From: Spongospora subterranea f. sp. subterranea
Lineage: Eukaryota > Endomyxa: Phytomyxea > Phytomyxea > Plasmodiophorida
Length of the DNA stretch: 64,000 nucleotides
Assembly: GCA_049724395.1 (NCBI GenBank)
Contig: JAUGWO010000112.1
Location: forward strand, 248,001-312,000
Direction of reading: 5' to 3'
Shown: positions 47,901 through 59,955 of the stretch, in pieces
Layout of the letters: each line of letters begins with the position of its first letter
Position numbering within the stretch: the stretch's first letter is position 1
Program-made: the position numbers and the translations under genes
The notes under the pieces: generated by a model
Databases searched by the model: none
What the model was told of the DNA's origin: nothing
What the model saw: the letters and a program-made list of their open reading frames with translations, nothing else

Positions 47901-50900
47901 AGTAAGGCGGCGTCGAATTCACAAGTGAGTGCTCTTGAGGAGCAACTTCGTTTATCGGTTTCGCAGACTCTATACGACACCTTAGTTCAGCAGGGTTCAT
48001 TCACACACAAAAGGTAATGCCGGGGACGTTTCGTTGATGCATATTTAATCGTCCAAGGCTTTGCGAATGCCTCAAGGAAAACGCAGATCTTCAACACCAA
48101 TGTCAGGAGATACAAGATCTTCGAAGGGACGTCGATATTGCTCAAAAAGAAGCAATCTTATCTAGAGAAAGACACGAAAGCTCTGAAGCTACTATACAAA
48201 TTCTCCAAAGCAAGCTTGACAGTATGGCTAGTGAAGGTGCATATGGTTTGGCATTTTTATTGTGAATCTGTGGTTGATGAGGTTTCCAACACAGATGACG
48301 ATCGAGTTCAACTAATTGCTCACATTGCCGCTTTGGAAGTTCGGGAAGGCAATGCTGTCAGAAGTATGAATCGGATGCAAGAGCGTGCAACAGGTTGTGA
48401 AACGCGCTACACCCAAGTTTCAACGGATTTAAATATATTAGAGCAGAAGTACAAATCGATTTTGCTGCTATACCATAGCGAGCAAGAAACGGTTCAGAAA
48501 CTTCAAAAGACGATGTCACAGTCAGAAAAATCCTATCAAGAGTCATCAGCAGAGTTAAAAAATGTCATTCAACATACAAAGCGAGAAGTCAATCGCTTCA
48601 GAAAACTTTTTGAAATTGCCAAAACCCAAGCCAATCAGTTATGCCAAGGAAACCAAGATGTTGAATCAGAAATCCAAGGTACACATTCTGCTTGTGTACT
48701 TTCAAGAACTCATGTTGAACTGTGGTCAGGACTTCGACTGGCTCTATCCGATTTGCAATGTAACAGCGATGAGCAATCGCGGATCGGGCAGCTGCATCAT
48801 GAGCTCATATCTGCTAGGATAGAGATTCGAGAGTTGAAGCGGACTGTGGAGGATCACGATATAATGTTGTGAACAGGTATGCTGTTTTGGTGTGCCCATC
48901 CAACTGTCTATTTATTCCTTCAAGATTGGAATCCGACCTCTTGCGTGAATGCCAGTCTCATGACGAGTTGACTACGGCGTCGTTCGTGGAGAATTCAAAT
49001 CTTCGTTCGCGAATTCGGTTTCTCCAGGCTTGTCTTGCTGACGTAACGTCAATTACCGGCAATGGTCTCAACGCAGAACAAGCAGCAGCTCTTCAGCAAA
49101 CGAACTCGTGGTTAGTTCAACGACTACAGAGCGCTCGTGATGGTATCATATTGCCCAAATCCAAACCGAATCCTTATGTAATTGCAATAGACCTGGTCAA
49201 GCTTGATGATCGATGCCGATCTTCGGAACAAGAGCTTGCCTTATTGAAGATTGCGAGAGAATGCATTGTTGAAGAGACCAATGTTACCAATCATATGCAG
49301 TCACTTGATCCTGAAACATATGATGAACAGCTGCAGTTTCATCTCTTAGAATGGACAAAGAAGTTTCGTGAACTGAAAGTATCGCAAATGCAATTACAGG
49401 TGACTTAATTTTTGTCGTGCTATCCTCTTCAGAGACTTACCGACTGTTTCAGCACCAATGTCGTTCGCTTCAGCAGAAGAATGACTTCCTGGAGAAGTGC
49501 GTTTGTGAACATGAGTCTGAGATGGGACGTTTGCGTGACATTATATCTGATAAGGTACACGCTGTATTGTTTGTTTTATTTCGTTCATTGAGGCTTTCCA
49601 GGATGCCCGCTTGGAAACCCAACAGCTTCATTTCAAACGACAAGCTGCTTCGATGCTAGAGTTTTCTCAAAAAAAAGTGGTTGCGGCCCACGCTTTCGTG
49701 AATCCAGATGAGAAACACGGCGCATTACAGAGTCATTATGAAGCGGAACTGGCTCGCATCCAAGGTGAAATGAGGCGTATTAACTCTGTTCTAGAGAGTA
49801 AAGAAGAAGTCATAGCTTTGCTGCGACAACAAGTGGCGAAGTACGTACTGTGGCACAGTCGTCAAAGCAACTGATGCGCATGTTTCAACATTCAGGTTAG
49901 AATCAAAAATTCGCGTCGACGTTACTGTTGAAAAAAGCGATGGGGAAAAAAGCGAAGCTGAGGTCACCAATGAGCGAATTCTTAAAACCGCTGAGCTGAC
50001 AATCCAGAGCTTACGGGATTTGCTTTTACAAAAGAATTCGGTTTTAACCCGATATCGGTACCAAAGCAATAATTTGTTGCATTTTGTTCTTAGTCGGGTT
50101 TTCAGAGAAATTCTCGAGAGGACACTACACAAATACAATCGTGAAAAAGAGCTAGATTTCGCATCTCTCGAGCAGTTACAGGAAAGACTTACACAAGAAC
50201 AGTTAGACCAGTCGACATTACTACAATCTGCTTTGCAACGGATCGAAGATATTCAGAAAATTCCCTCGAATTTGATCACGCTTGAACAATTGCAAGAAAA
50301 CATTGCTGGAAGGGAGAGCACCATTCAGGTTCACGAATTCTTACAATTGTAGGCTTATTCAGTATGTTTTACAAGCAGCATTATAGGAACTTTCTACTGA
50401 GCTAAAGACTGTTCAGATTCTTCTTCAAAATTCTAACGCCAGGTTGGTTATTCCAGGTGTAATTCGGGACATCAATGATAGGCTTTGTTGATGTAGGTGC
50501 TTAGCATTGCAAGCGGAAAAAGAATCCCTTGAAAATCGTGTTCATTCTTCTGATGCTACAAAAAGTGACTTCAGTGAAACAGGAGCTGTACTTGAGGCGC
50601 TGCGGGACGAACTTCACGAAAAGCAGCGACAGCAGACCCACTTAGAAGCAGCGATCGTACAGCTCAAAGAAGATGTTCTTCAACATCGAATGGCTCCGGC
50701 GGTCTCAGCGGTATTTTACCTTGAATTGATGAATCACGAATGGAGATGACGAATGAAGAAAATGTGATAGGGCTCACCAGTTTCGAATGCTGATCATGAA
50801 AGACTCATTCTGCATTTGCGGTCTACATTAAAGAAGGCAGAAGTCGCCAAACAGAAAGCATTGAGTGAAATTAGGTATTCAATTTTTGTGCAATCATCAC

Positions 50901-53133
50901 CGTGATCATTAAGGCCCACAATGTTAGTTCACTGCAGGATGAATGCTCAAAATTACATTCAGATTTAGCTGATAGTAAGCTTGCGTCGGAATCGGCACAA
51001 GAGGTCGTATCCGATAAGCTCAAACATCTACAGAGTCAGCACCTTTCATTACAGAGCAAGCTCAAGGCAACCCGAACTAAATATCTTTCGGCTTCGAACT
51101 CCTTAAAGCAGGCAACTTGCGAACTTGATCAGTGTAATCTCACATTTCCCTTGTTATTAACGAGAGTTATGACGCGTTCGCTTTATTAACAGTTTTAAAC
51201 TAGGCTAGACAAATTCTGATTATTAACATGTATTCTGTTATCAGGCAATATCGAGATTCAACGGCTCACTGGTTTGCTGGAAAGCAAAGAACGTCTTATT
51301 TCCACTTTAAATTCCAGCTCAGAAACATCGCAACCTGGTGTGGTTTTCTGTTTCGAATCCTGTTTTCACCTAACAGTGATCAGGATGTGGAAGTGTGTCC
51401 CGTTCGTGTAGCCCCATCAGAGGCGATCTGGTTTGCGTTAGCATTGCTGTGCAGTGTGACGACGTCGCTGAAGACGCCAACAAATCCATTACTGGGTTAT
51501 GGGAAGCGAAAAAGAAGCAGGAAAAGAGGGCAGATTTGTTGAAGGTTGGATCTGCTCAAGGCTGTCTTGTGTCTGCTGACATTCGCTTGATTTAGGCCAA
51601 GCTGAAAGAGAAAACCGAACAACTTTCTGCCGCCGAATCACTGGTTTCTGATTTATCCTTCAAGCTGGAGAATGCCAAACAGGATGTTGCTGAGCTTAAT
51701 GCCAGATTACAGTCACTTCAAAAATCGCGTTCGAATTCACGTTGCGTTGTTGAGAATTTAGAATCAGTTGAAGAACTGCGGCAACAACTGTTTAGCGCAG
51801 AAGAACAGATATCAACGTTGAAACGCAAGTTCGAACTGTATGATTACATCTGATAGTTTCTATGACACCTTTACTACAGGCTAACTGTAGAATGTGGCAA
51901 CCGAATATCACAACTTGAGCATGAACGAGATTCGTTGCGAATGCAGCTCAAAGACAAACCTCGCTCTGGTCTGGAGAAATCTAAGCTGAAGCTAGACCTT
52001 GATGTCAGGGAACCCATGTTCCCCCTTTTTTACGAATTTATATTGTTGTTAGGACCTAGCTCAAAAGAATCTTACGGCGAGCTGTGAGAACCTAGAACTT
52101 CGGTTTGACAAGGAGCACTCTTCCGTTATCATTAACAGGTTAAGGAAACGGATCAAACAACTTGAGCAGATCTTACCACTTCAAATTAAGACAAATGGTG
52201 GTAATGCTAAGGTTCCATTGGTTGTTAATCTTGCTTCGCCTTTCGGTGCTGACTTCTGATTGTAGGAGGTAAAAGCTCAAGAAGAACTCGTTTCAACAAT
52301 CGACTCAATGACGAAAGTAATCGATACACTAAAGCAAGAAAACGAAACACTCCGGTCAAATTCGCATTCACATACAAAATACAGCGAAGCGATTCGTGCT
52401 CTGAAAAAGGTAGTAAATGCCATCAGAGACCGAAGTTGTGTTGATGGAGTCCTGTGCACTGATTAGGCTAGAAAAGATTGGGCTGCCCAAGTTGACGCCT
52501 TGACCGCAGAACTGAACAAGAAAGGGGAGGAAATAGCGGCCCTTTCTAGAAGCGCAGCTTCCGATAAATTGGCATGTCGGTCTTTGCGTAAAGAAATTAC
52601 CAAAGTAATAGCTTCATGGTCCATAGTCAAATCGTTTTGAACCAGACTTCGTTTTTTGTAGTGTAAAAAGGAATTATCAGCTAAACACTCTGAGATATCG
52701 TTGTTGAAAGATTCTACCGATGCTCTGGAGAAGCAAGTAAAAATTCTTAGTGAAACTGTAGACCATCTTCAAATTAAACTGCATGAACAAGGTTGTGTTG
52801 ACGGTTGTCTTATTACAAACCCCACCTTAGTTTGAAAACTCAGTTGCACCTCTACCTGCACCTCCGGCTCCCTCTGCAGCGATTCCGGAATCGGTACGGT
52901 TAATCGAAATGGGAAAGCAATGCGCCGATCTGCTTGCTGAGAATGAGGTATACTCTCCAATATATTTTCGCTAAGGTGTTCTAAAGACTGATTAGGCATT
53001 GAAAACGGAGCTAAGTGCGTTCGACGTATCGTTTTTCGATGAAATCGAGGATTTGAAGTTCCAATACTCTGAGTCGTCCAAAAAACTTAGCCAGTATAGG
53101 GCAGAATTTGGAGAACTCTCAGTTGATAGATAA
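44938..53133 (+). CDS. CEP290: CEP290-like centrosomal/ciliary transition-zone coiled-coil protein
   Basis: A gene of more than 25 exons with introns of about 45-60 bp. It encodes almost continuous heptad coiled coil, roughly 2,300 residues (human CEP290: 2,479). The N-terminus starts MDDPGPGTALVIRDPPPGA, then LEDQLQQLKTECDQKDEEI. The identifying part is the C-terminus: ALKTELSAFDVSFFDEIEDL followed by KFQYSESSKKLSQYRAEFGE, matching the CEP290 end (F-D-x-x-FFEEIEDLK...Y.E). CEP290 forms Y-links at the base of the cilium and gates protein entry. The middle exons have no other domains. A Pro-rich linker (PLPAPPAPSAA) precedes the last helix. Confidence 0.8.
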
Positions 53134-53138
53134 ATAAA
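53133..53138 (+). terminator. Poly(A) signal overlapping CEP290 stop
   Basis: AATAAA begins inside the TAA stop (GATAAATAAACC). Confidence 0.5.
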
Positions 53139-53166
53139 CCGTTTATACTAATATCTATGTACACCT

Positions 53167-54065
53167 TTATTTGACTGGCAATTTTTCAATGAATCTTTTT
53201 CCTGGCGAGAATTGAAATATATCTCCCATTCTGACGAATATCTCTGGTAACTGAATAAACCTTTCATCCCCTATAAATGGGGTTAAAAGATCGAAGTTCA
53301 CTTGATGCTAAACGAACCTTTTTGGAACGATGAGTGGGCTGCCAGGGCGAAACCCTAATCTCGGGTTTAGTCTTGTTAATGGCCGAATTCACCATTTCGT
53401 AGTCTTGAGGGCGCATATACTTCTGATCATTATCTGAAAAGAATGGTGATATGCTGAAGAGATCTATGCAATGAGGAGTATGTCTAGTTGGGAGCCATGG
53501 CGTCTGTTCGACACGATTTTCTGTGCACAAATTTTACTTTTTCTAAAACCCAAATGCTCATTCAGAGCTTCTTACTTCGTTCTGGCTTGATTTGGAGCTT
53601 TTCAATACGCAACTTTTCTTTTCGAAGAAACTTTCCCACGTTCAACATTGACGACAGCGACGAGAGCTGGCTGCTAATTCATTGAGATCTGCAGTAGTAA
53701 GATATTTAGCTGTTATAAGTGAAATATCTTTCCAGACGAAATCTTGGGTAAAGAGCTTCGACCGTTTGCTCTGCAGAATACCGTTCTGGACATATCTCAT
53801 CAGATTATAACGGTTCAATAGTTAGATGTGTGCCAGCAATTGTTAGACACGAGTACCGTGTTGAACCAACGAAAGATTCACTGACTGACGCAAACTGAAC
53901 GTTGATCGTGTTGGGGAAATCAAGTCATCGTCCCTTACCGAGACCAGGAAATATTGTAGACATCGCCGTCGTCTTCTTACGTGCCAATACACTTGAGATT
54001 TCAGCCAACGCCGCGTCGTTGAGCATAGAAGTGGGATCCCGGGTGTTGTAGGATTGATTCATCAT
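53167..54065 (-). CDS. Unknown conserved-looking protein convergent with CEP290
   Basis: About five short introns give about 205 residues. It starts MMNQSYNTRDPTSMLNDAAL at 54065. Joined exons read NLSLVQHGTRNGILQSKRSK, LFTQDFVWKDISLITAKYL, KLRIEKLQIKPERK, then ALINK-type helices (QDYEMVNSAINKTKPEIR) and a C-terminus VRMGDIFQFSPGKRFIEKL ending PVK at 53167. An alternative splice choice would give two ORFs 4 bp apart (53805-54065 and 53167-53800); the single-gene reading has a 63-bp intron with a CTAAC branch-like motif. No family is recognised. The 3' end is 33 bp from the CEP290 stop. Confidence 0.5.
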
Positions 54066-54079
54066 ACCCTTTCCATTTG

Positions 54080-54800
54080 ATAACACTTCCATATTCCCCA
54101 CCGAGTTCTCTGTTTCAAAATCTCCTCGATTTCATACTCGGATCGTCATCAGCGTCCCCGACTTCCAAGTTCAGATATCTGAAGTGTCAGAGGTCCCTAG
54201 GCCAAGAAATTTGTTCCCAGCTGTCAAGAGCACCATCGAAACTGGGACCAACACGTGCCCGCAATCATGTTCGCATATCGTGCAAGGGTCTCAAGGAGTC
54301 TAGGAAGATACTCCATTCCATATTTCTTATTTGGACGGGATCCTATCTTACCCTCGAATCTCATGATAACTGACTGGATGGGATGTTATTGCACCTGATA
54401 AGGAGTCATGTTGATCGTCTTCAGCAAACTCTTCAACAGGGTGAATCTGATCGTGAGGCGGTCAGAAGACGTAAAATCGGTGCAATTCAGGAAGGAAATC
54501 GATTGATTACAAATTGTAGACCTGATCTACCGTAATTCACCAACTGTTCCAAAACGAGTTGACAGGAAGCGTCATCGACATTGAAGTGAACCATGCGAGT
54601 CACCGCGGTTCTAAGCCATATTCTGTATCGGGTTCAAGACAACATTGATGGCAAGGAGGTTGTGCTACATGTTCAACGGATGCGACATGTTGGGCAATTT
54701 CAACAAGGCTCTTCAGAATCTATTACAAGTGCAACCGATGCTCTTGGGAAGTCGGGCTGACGCTGATGCCGATCCAGAGCATGAATTTGAGGAGATTTAA
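54080..54800 (+). mobile_element. Fossil Ty3/gypsy-like element, integrase C-terminal region
   Basis: Broken remains of the end of a pol region: an integrase-core stretch around 54240-54370 and a C-terminal small-domain stretch around 54600-54720. No LTRs or other parts were found. An old copy with several breaks, inserted just upstream of the gene that starts at 54065. Confidence 0.6.
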
Positions 54801-54850
54801 AACCGAGAACTCGGCGGGGAGTGCGGGAAGTGTTTATCAATTAGTACGAA

Positions 54851-55000
54851 ATGATGAATCATTCTTATAACACCTGGGGGCCCAATTCTATGATCAGCAA
54901 CGCGGCGTTGCCGTTAGCGGGTATCCCACATGTGTCGACACCTAAGAATACGACGATGCTATTTAACAAAATCTCCTTGGGGAGGTATGCACTCCCCAAC
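54851..55000 (+). pseudogene. Decayed inverted copy of the first exon of the 53167-54065 gene
   Basis: The frame MMNHSYNTWGPNSMISNAAL corresponds to MMNQSYNTRDPTSMLNDAAL of the neighbouring gene, with about three quarters of nucleotides identical over the first 60 bases and similarity fading afterwards. It is in the opposite orientation, with the gypsy fossil between the two copies. No later exons of the gene were found. Confidence 0.6.
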
Positions 55001-55309
55001 GAGTTCTCGGTTTTAATGCTTGTACAGGACATTCTCATCGAAACTATCGAGATGTTTCATGAACGCCTGGTGGTGCTTGGCCATGAATGCTGTCCAACCT
55101 GAGCAAACGCACCGTCGATCCCTCCTGTTCTTGGTATTGATGTTGTCGCTTGATCATTTCAATGAGGCATTCTCTTTAGGTGTATTTTCTCTGTTGAAAA
55201 ATTAGAAAGCGATGAGGAAGACTGAAGACATGCAAAAACGTTGAAATCTCTGCGGAATGCAGATGAACTTGTAAACTCAGCAGGTCACGGCTAACCGGAG
55301 AACGTAAAA

Positions 55310-55585
55310 CCCCGGACCGTAACCGAAATATGCCCACCCCTGCACTATCCTGGACCGTAACCGAAATATGCCCACCCCTGCACTATCCCGGACCGTAACC
55401 GAAATATGCCCACCCCTGCACTATCCCGGACCGTAACCGAATTATGCCCACCCCTGCACTACCCGCACTACCCCGGACCGTAACCGAATTATGCCCACCC
55501 CTGCACTATCCCGGACCGTAACCGAATTATGCCCACCCCTGCACTACCCCGAAATATGCCCACCCCTGCCTACCCCCCATACGCC
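55310..55585. repeat. 38-bp GC-rich minisatellite, about 7 copies
   Basis: The unit CGGACCGTAACCGAAATATG + CCCACCCCTGCACTATCC is repeated about seven times. Two subtypes are seen (GAAATATG early, GAATTATG later), one unit carries an inserted CCCGCACTAC, and the last copy is partial. Confidence 0.92.
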
Positions 55586-55598
55586 TGCGGTGGTAGCA

Positions 55599-56899
55599 TC
55601 CTTCGTTGAGTTTGATGTATCGTTGGCAACGGCACCGTGAAATTGTGCCGCACTATTTTTCTTCCTTTCTTAGGGTCTGCTAATCTCAATGAGATATTCG
55701 CCACCCTTTTGCGCATTGTTGCTTCCGTTCGCTTTTGCGCATTGTTTTTTCTTCTACTGATGGATGTGAGGCTGCGCTTTGATGACTCTTGAGGCAGTCT
55801 GCCTGTTCAAAATGCGATTTCTTCCAACAAGCTTTGCTTCTAACGCTGACTCTCTGGTGCAGTGTTTGACCATCGCTATTAACATTTTCAACGTCCAACT
55901 TTCCAAATGTCTTTTTGAATTATTGATTTCGAATGTGATGCAAACTTTGTTAACAATGCTGTTGCTTCGAGTAGTCGTTCTGCGAGTGGTCGTGCTCATG
56001 GGTCCAGTTGCTGCTGATGCTATCTGAGGATCTCGACTCCTACTATTCATCACGACTACTGGACTTTTCTGCTACACGGAAGAATGTTTCCTATCTTTAT
56101 TTCAAATCACCGCATATAAAAAATCCAAGGATATTCCACAAGATTCGTTGACGAAGGTCGACCATCATCAATATCATCGCGTTTCCTAATCAGAGTCAGG
56201 CATAATCTATGAGCTAGATATGGAAGCGCAAGCCTGTTCCTGTGATCAAGGATTGGTGGAAAAGTGTGGAAACACTTGATCGCTTGTTCTAGACATTTTG
56301 GTATTGTTTGGTTCTCTCTTCCACCTGAAGAAGCCCATTCACGACAAATGCTGGCAAAGGTTGCCCTTGGCTCGTCAGAACCGCTTTCTTTTTATCAGGG
56401 ATTCGACCAATATAATACTGCCGAAATGCTCGATGAGGATCTGTCAGTCATTTTGATCACACTTCTTCTAGTGCCAATGACCTCGATGAGCAAGCCGACC
56501 CTCACCCATCTGAACAAGCAATTACAGAACGACCACTCGCAGCATTGTTACACGAATTTTGCATCACATTCGAAGTCAATAATTCAAAAAGACATTAAGT
56601 TACTTGAAGACGTTAAGAATGTTAGTAGCGAAGGTCGAACACTGCACCACAGAGTCAGCGTTAGAAGCAATGCTTGTTGGAAGAAATCCCATTTTGAACA
56701 GGCAGACTGCCTCAAGAGTCATCAAAGTGCAGTCTCACATCCATCAGTAGAAGAAAAAAAGCGAACGGAAGCAACAATGCGCCAAAGGGTGGCGGGTCGA
56801 TCTCATTCAGATTAGCAGACCCTAAGAAAGGAAGAAAAACCGCACAATCTCACGGTGCCGTTGCCAACAATGCATCAAACTCAATGAAGCATTGATTAG
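55599..56899. repeat. Diverged inverted repeat (arms about 370-410 bp, spacer about 520 bp)
   Basis: Left arm about 55599-56010 and right arm about 56530-56899 are reverse complements at roughly 80-85% identity. Translated, both contain CWKKSHFEQADCLKSHQSA. The left-arm frame is on the minus strand and the right-arm frame is in the plus-strand ORF 56264-56815. The left arm starts directly after the 38-bp minisatellite. The shared ORF has no recognised family and may belong to a foldback-type element. Confidence 0.85.
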
Positions 56900-57465
56900 G
56901 CTGGTAATAATACAACCATGAACGTTTCGAACCATGCTATTGTTTCGAATTCACTGCTGATATAAGCATAAAACTTGGCGCCAGATCCCATTGTGAAAAG
57001 TGAACCTTTCAAACCTACCGGTATATTGACTCACCTAGGACCATTGATTGTACACTTGCAGTCAGCATAACGCAAACATACTCCAGTGATCGACAGTGTA
57101 CACTTGCGGTCAGCGTATGTTCACGAGTGTATATATATCAGTTGCCCGAGACGTACAGTACCATGTACCTAGTCCAAATGCCTAAGGTTGGACCAGTTGG
57201 ACCCCGATCGTGAACAGTACACGCACTTTTTCTGCTGTTGGGCTACACCTGTGTGCTGTGTCAGGTGTACCTATAGAGTACGGAGAGGGATTCTTAAAGG
57301 AGCCTGTATACATTAAACTGTACTTATAGGGGCCATGACACATGACCTGAATCACATCGAATGGCCTTTCAACCCATCTGGTAGCCATCTTCATCTCGCT
57401 CCAATCCCTCCCCTCTCACTCGATATATTTGGGGTTCTCAAAACTATCTCGGTTCTCTTTACACC
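56900..57465. other. Intergenic region
   Basis: Contains a short imperfect direct repeat (ACTTGCAGTCAGC / ACTTGCGGTCAGC near 57053 and 57101). No gene supported. Confidence 0.4.
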
Positions 57466-57731
57466 ATGCTGTCAGCTGCGGTTCGCCAGCTACCAAACAG
57501 AACTGTTAATGTGCATTTGGAGGAGCTTTTAAGACTGTGTGCCCAATCAACAGGTTGTTCATTCTTATCATCCCAGTTTATCTCGCCCACACTTGTTTGA
57601 CTACAGGCGAATTTTCCCTCATGAACAGGAACGCTCGGAAAGCGAAGCGAGCCAACGGAAAAACACGTCCGGTCTCTAATTCGAACCGTCGTTCAAAACG
57701 ATTTGAACAAAACCGCCCTGTCAAACCTTAG
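57466..57731 (+). CDS. Small basic nuclear-type protein (70 aa)
   Basis: Two exons (57466-57553 and 57607-57731; 53-bp intron) give a protein starting MLSAAVRQLPNRTVNVHLEE and continuing LLRLCAQSTGEFSL. It ends in a highly basic tail with NRNARKAKRANGKTRP and RRSKRFEQNRPVKP. The tail looks like a nuclear or nucleolar localisation and RNA-binding segment. The family was not identified. The frame joins exactly, and its size suits small conserved eukaryotic proteins that automatic annotation often misses. Confidence 0.6.
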
Positions 57732-57821
57732 TACTATCAAGCAGTCCAATGAATTCAGGGAAATTATGAACATGTATTTATAAAATTCTTTGTTGTGAGC
57801 AATGATTCGTTCCAGAGATAG

Positions 57822-58849
57822 TCATCGTGGTTTTATTAGCAAATGTGCCTTTAAATCTTTTAAAACTGTTTCAGAGAAGCCAACGTCGTCTAGGCACTGC
57901 TCTAAGATTAGTCGTACTGATAGGTCAGCATTAAATACGGCATCCTTCAACAAATTCATTTCTATCTGGGTTGAATCATAGTGCAGAATGCGACCAGCAC
58001 TAAACCCACCACTTATCAATATGCCGATTAGAGTTTGTTCCCAGTAATTGCTAACCTTGATGGCAACTTCGCCATAATTCTGGATAATATAAGGCCAATA
58101 CATTTAGTGCAGAATTGTGTCGATGCATTACACGATTGAACGAAGAACGTAGAAACATGCTCTTTTGTTAGATTAGCGTCGAGCAAAACTGTTTCAATGT
58201 TCCTGATTATAGAGAGGGAGTTTTTCTTCCTCAATAGAATATCGGATTGTGCTAGAGCCCAGAACATGTGTTTAATCATATCTGGATCAGCGGCAAGCGA
58301 TGATAAAAGGTCCATTCTCCTGTCAATTGCTCAAAATTATTGATATGTGTTGGAAGGCCATTTGAACTAACTTGGACGAAAAAGACTGCTCAAGATTCAT
58401 TAATATCGCTTGACCAGTTGCTTTCATAACCGCTAGTGAACGCTCCTTTTGATTATATTGTTGAAGCTCTAGTTCAGCTCTGGCTTCAAGATGGACAAGG
58501 GGTGATAACTCATCACAAAACAATTGGTGGTCAACTCGCGATAATAATGCAGCCATGACTTGTGTTGGACAAAAACTGTTTCGGGTTATGAAACTTATCA
58601 ACGACCTACAAATTTGATTAGAGTTTTTTTAGTTTTTTTCAGGCTATAGACAGACCTTATTGCTGATTGTGGATTGATTCCTTGCGAAAAGCATCTAGTC
58701 GATTGATCTATTCGAAGAATGTTGGGCGTCTCTAGATACGATGCCCATGCGATGGCATCATCGACTGTTTCGCCATCCCATCCTTGTATATCAGATGTGC
58801 TGGCTTGGCTGAAAACCTGCATTGCAATGCTAAACTCATCGTCATCCAT
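57822..58849 (-). CDS. Unknown helical protein
   Basis: Four exons with introns of about 50-70 bp join into about 285 residues. It begins MDDDEFSIAMQVFSQASTS, then GWDGETVDDAIAWASYLE and ISFITRNSFCPTQVMAALLS. The middle is HQLFCDELSPLVHLEARAEL and MDLLSSLAADPDMIKHMFWA. It ends ILEQCLDDVGFSETVLKDLK and HLLIKPR. Predominantly alpha-helical, without signal peptide or membrane segment. I cannot assign a family. The ATG at 58849 is preferred because the frame upstream has only a GTG. Confidence 0.55.
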
Positions 58850-59224
58850 ATTCTTTAGCGCCACGATCCTGATCTACCGTTTCGTGATAGGAATCCCTCT
58901 ACATACAAACATCATGACGTGCCAAAATCACTCACAAATTCCACCAGAATAGACCAGAATGCAACCACCCTGGTGTACGGAATTTGCACTGGGACGTTAC
59001 TGCAGACCTGTGGTTGACTATCTTGACGGGAAAAGAGTGTGAAATGAAGGAATGTTGGTTTTGGCTGAACCATGTTGATAATGTGGCGGCCAATTAGATT
59101 GAACTGGGAAAATGTCGTGAGCAGGACGGATTGAAAGACGGTTGAAAAGTAGTTCAGAAACAGGGTAACGTGAATGACAAAAGAGTTGTTTTCTTAAACG
59201 ACGCTTCGTGAGAATCTTACTTTT
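58850..59224. other. Intergenic region and edge of Penelope-like element
   Basis: The first part should hold the promoter of the gene at 57822-58849. From about 59000 the minus strand is open and may already belong to the Penelope-like element. Confidence 0.35.
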
Positions 59225-59955
59225 CTTTTTGTAGTTTTTCGTTTTGGAGAAGGACTGCGTCGACCGGAGGAACGAGGTTTGTTTGACCCACTTGCTTTCT
59301 TTGAAAGGCCGTTTCTTCGTGGGCTTGGAGAACGGCGTCTTCCGTTTCTTGACTTGGCCAACAGTTTTGTCTTCTGAGTAAACCAAGAATCATAAGTTGC
59401 TTCATGGTCATGTTGACCGGGGCATGTCTTTAGCGATTCGGGCTGCAAAAGCAGTGGCTTTATCAGCTTTGAAAGCTTCATTCTTCTGTCGATTAAGTTC
59501 GAAGCTGATAGTTATCGGGATTTCTAAATCAGAAAGAAAAGCGTCAAAAACCGAGTTATGAGCTGGAGTCCAACGTAGAGAGTTAGGATGTATAGTGATG
59601 TTGGCAGAAATAAGACTAGTGCTAAGGGAGTCCAGAAACACGCTTTTCTTTCTGATTTAGAAATCCCGATAACTATCAGCTTCGAACTTAGTCGACAGAA
59701 GAATGAAGCTTCCAAAGCTGCTAAAGCCACTGCTTTTGCAGCCCGAGTCGCTAAAGACAATGGCCCGGTCAACATGACCATGAAGCAACTTAATTCTTGG
59801 TTTACTCAGAAGACAAAACTGTTGGCCAAGTTAAAAAATGGAAGAGGCCGTTCTCCAAGACCACGAAGAAACGGCCTTTCAAAGAAAGCAAGTGGTCAAA
59901 CAAACTCGTTCCTCCGGTCGACGCAGTCCTTCTCCAAAACGAAAAAAAGTCTAAA
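59225..59955. repeat. Inverted repeat formed by two copies of a Penelope-like element N-terminus
   Basis: Arms about 59225-59548 (coding on minus) and about 59640-59955 (coding on plus) are roughly 93% identical; the 91-bp spacer is 59549-59639. Both arms encode the same Lys/Arg/Ser-rich stretch, FLSDLEIPITISFELNRQKN then KATAFAARIAKD and RRNGLSKKASG. The RT piece next to the right arm identifies the family. Confidence 0.75.

Noticed and set aside
53800-53810. Two ORFs separated by 4 bp as a bacterial-like operon
   Set aside because: A 63-bp intron reading merges them into one gene with a continuous frame; the two-ORF view is only an alternative.
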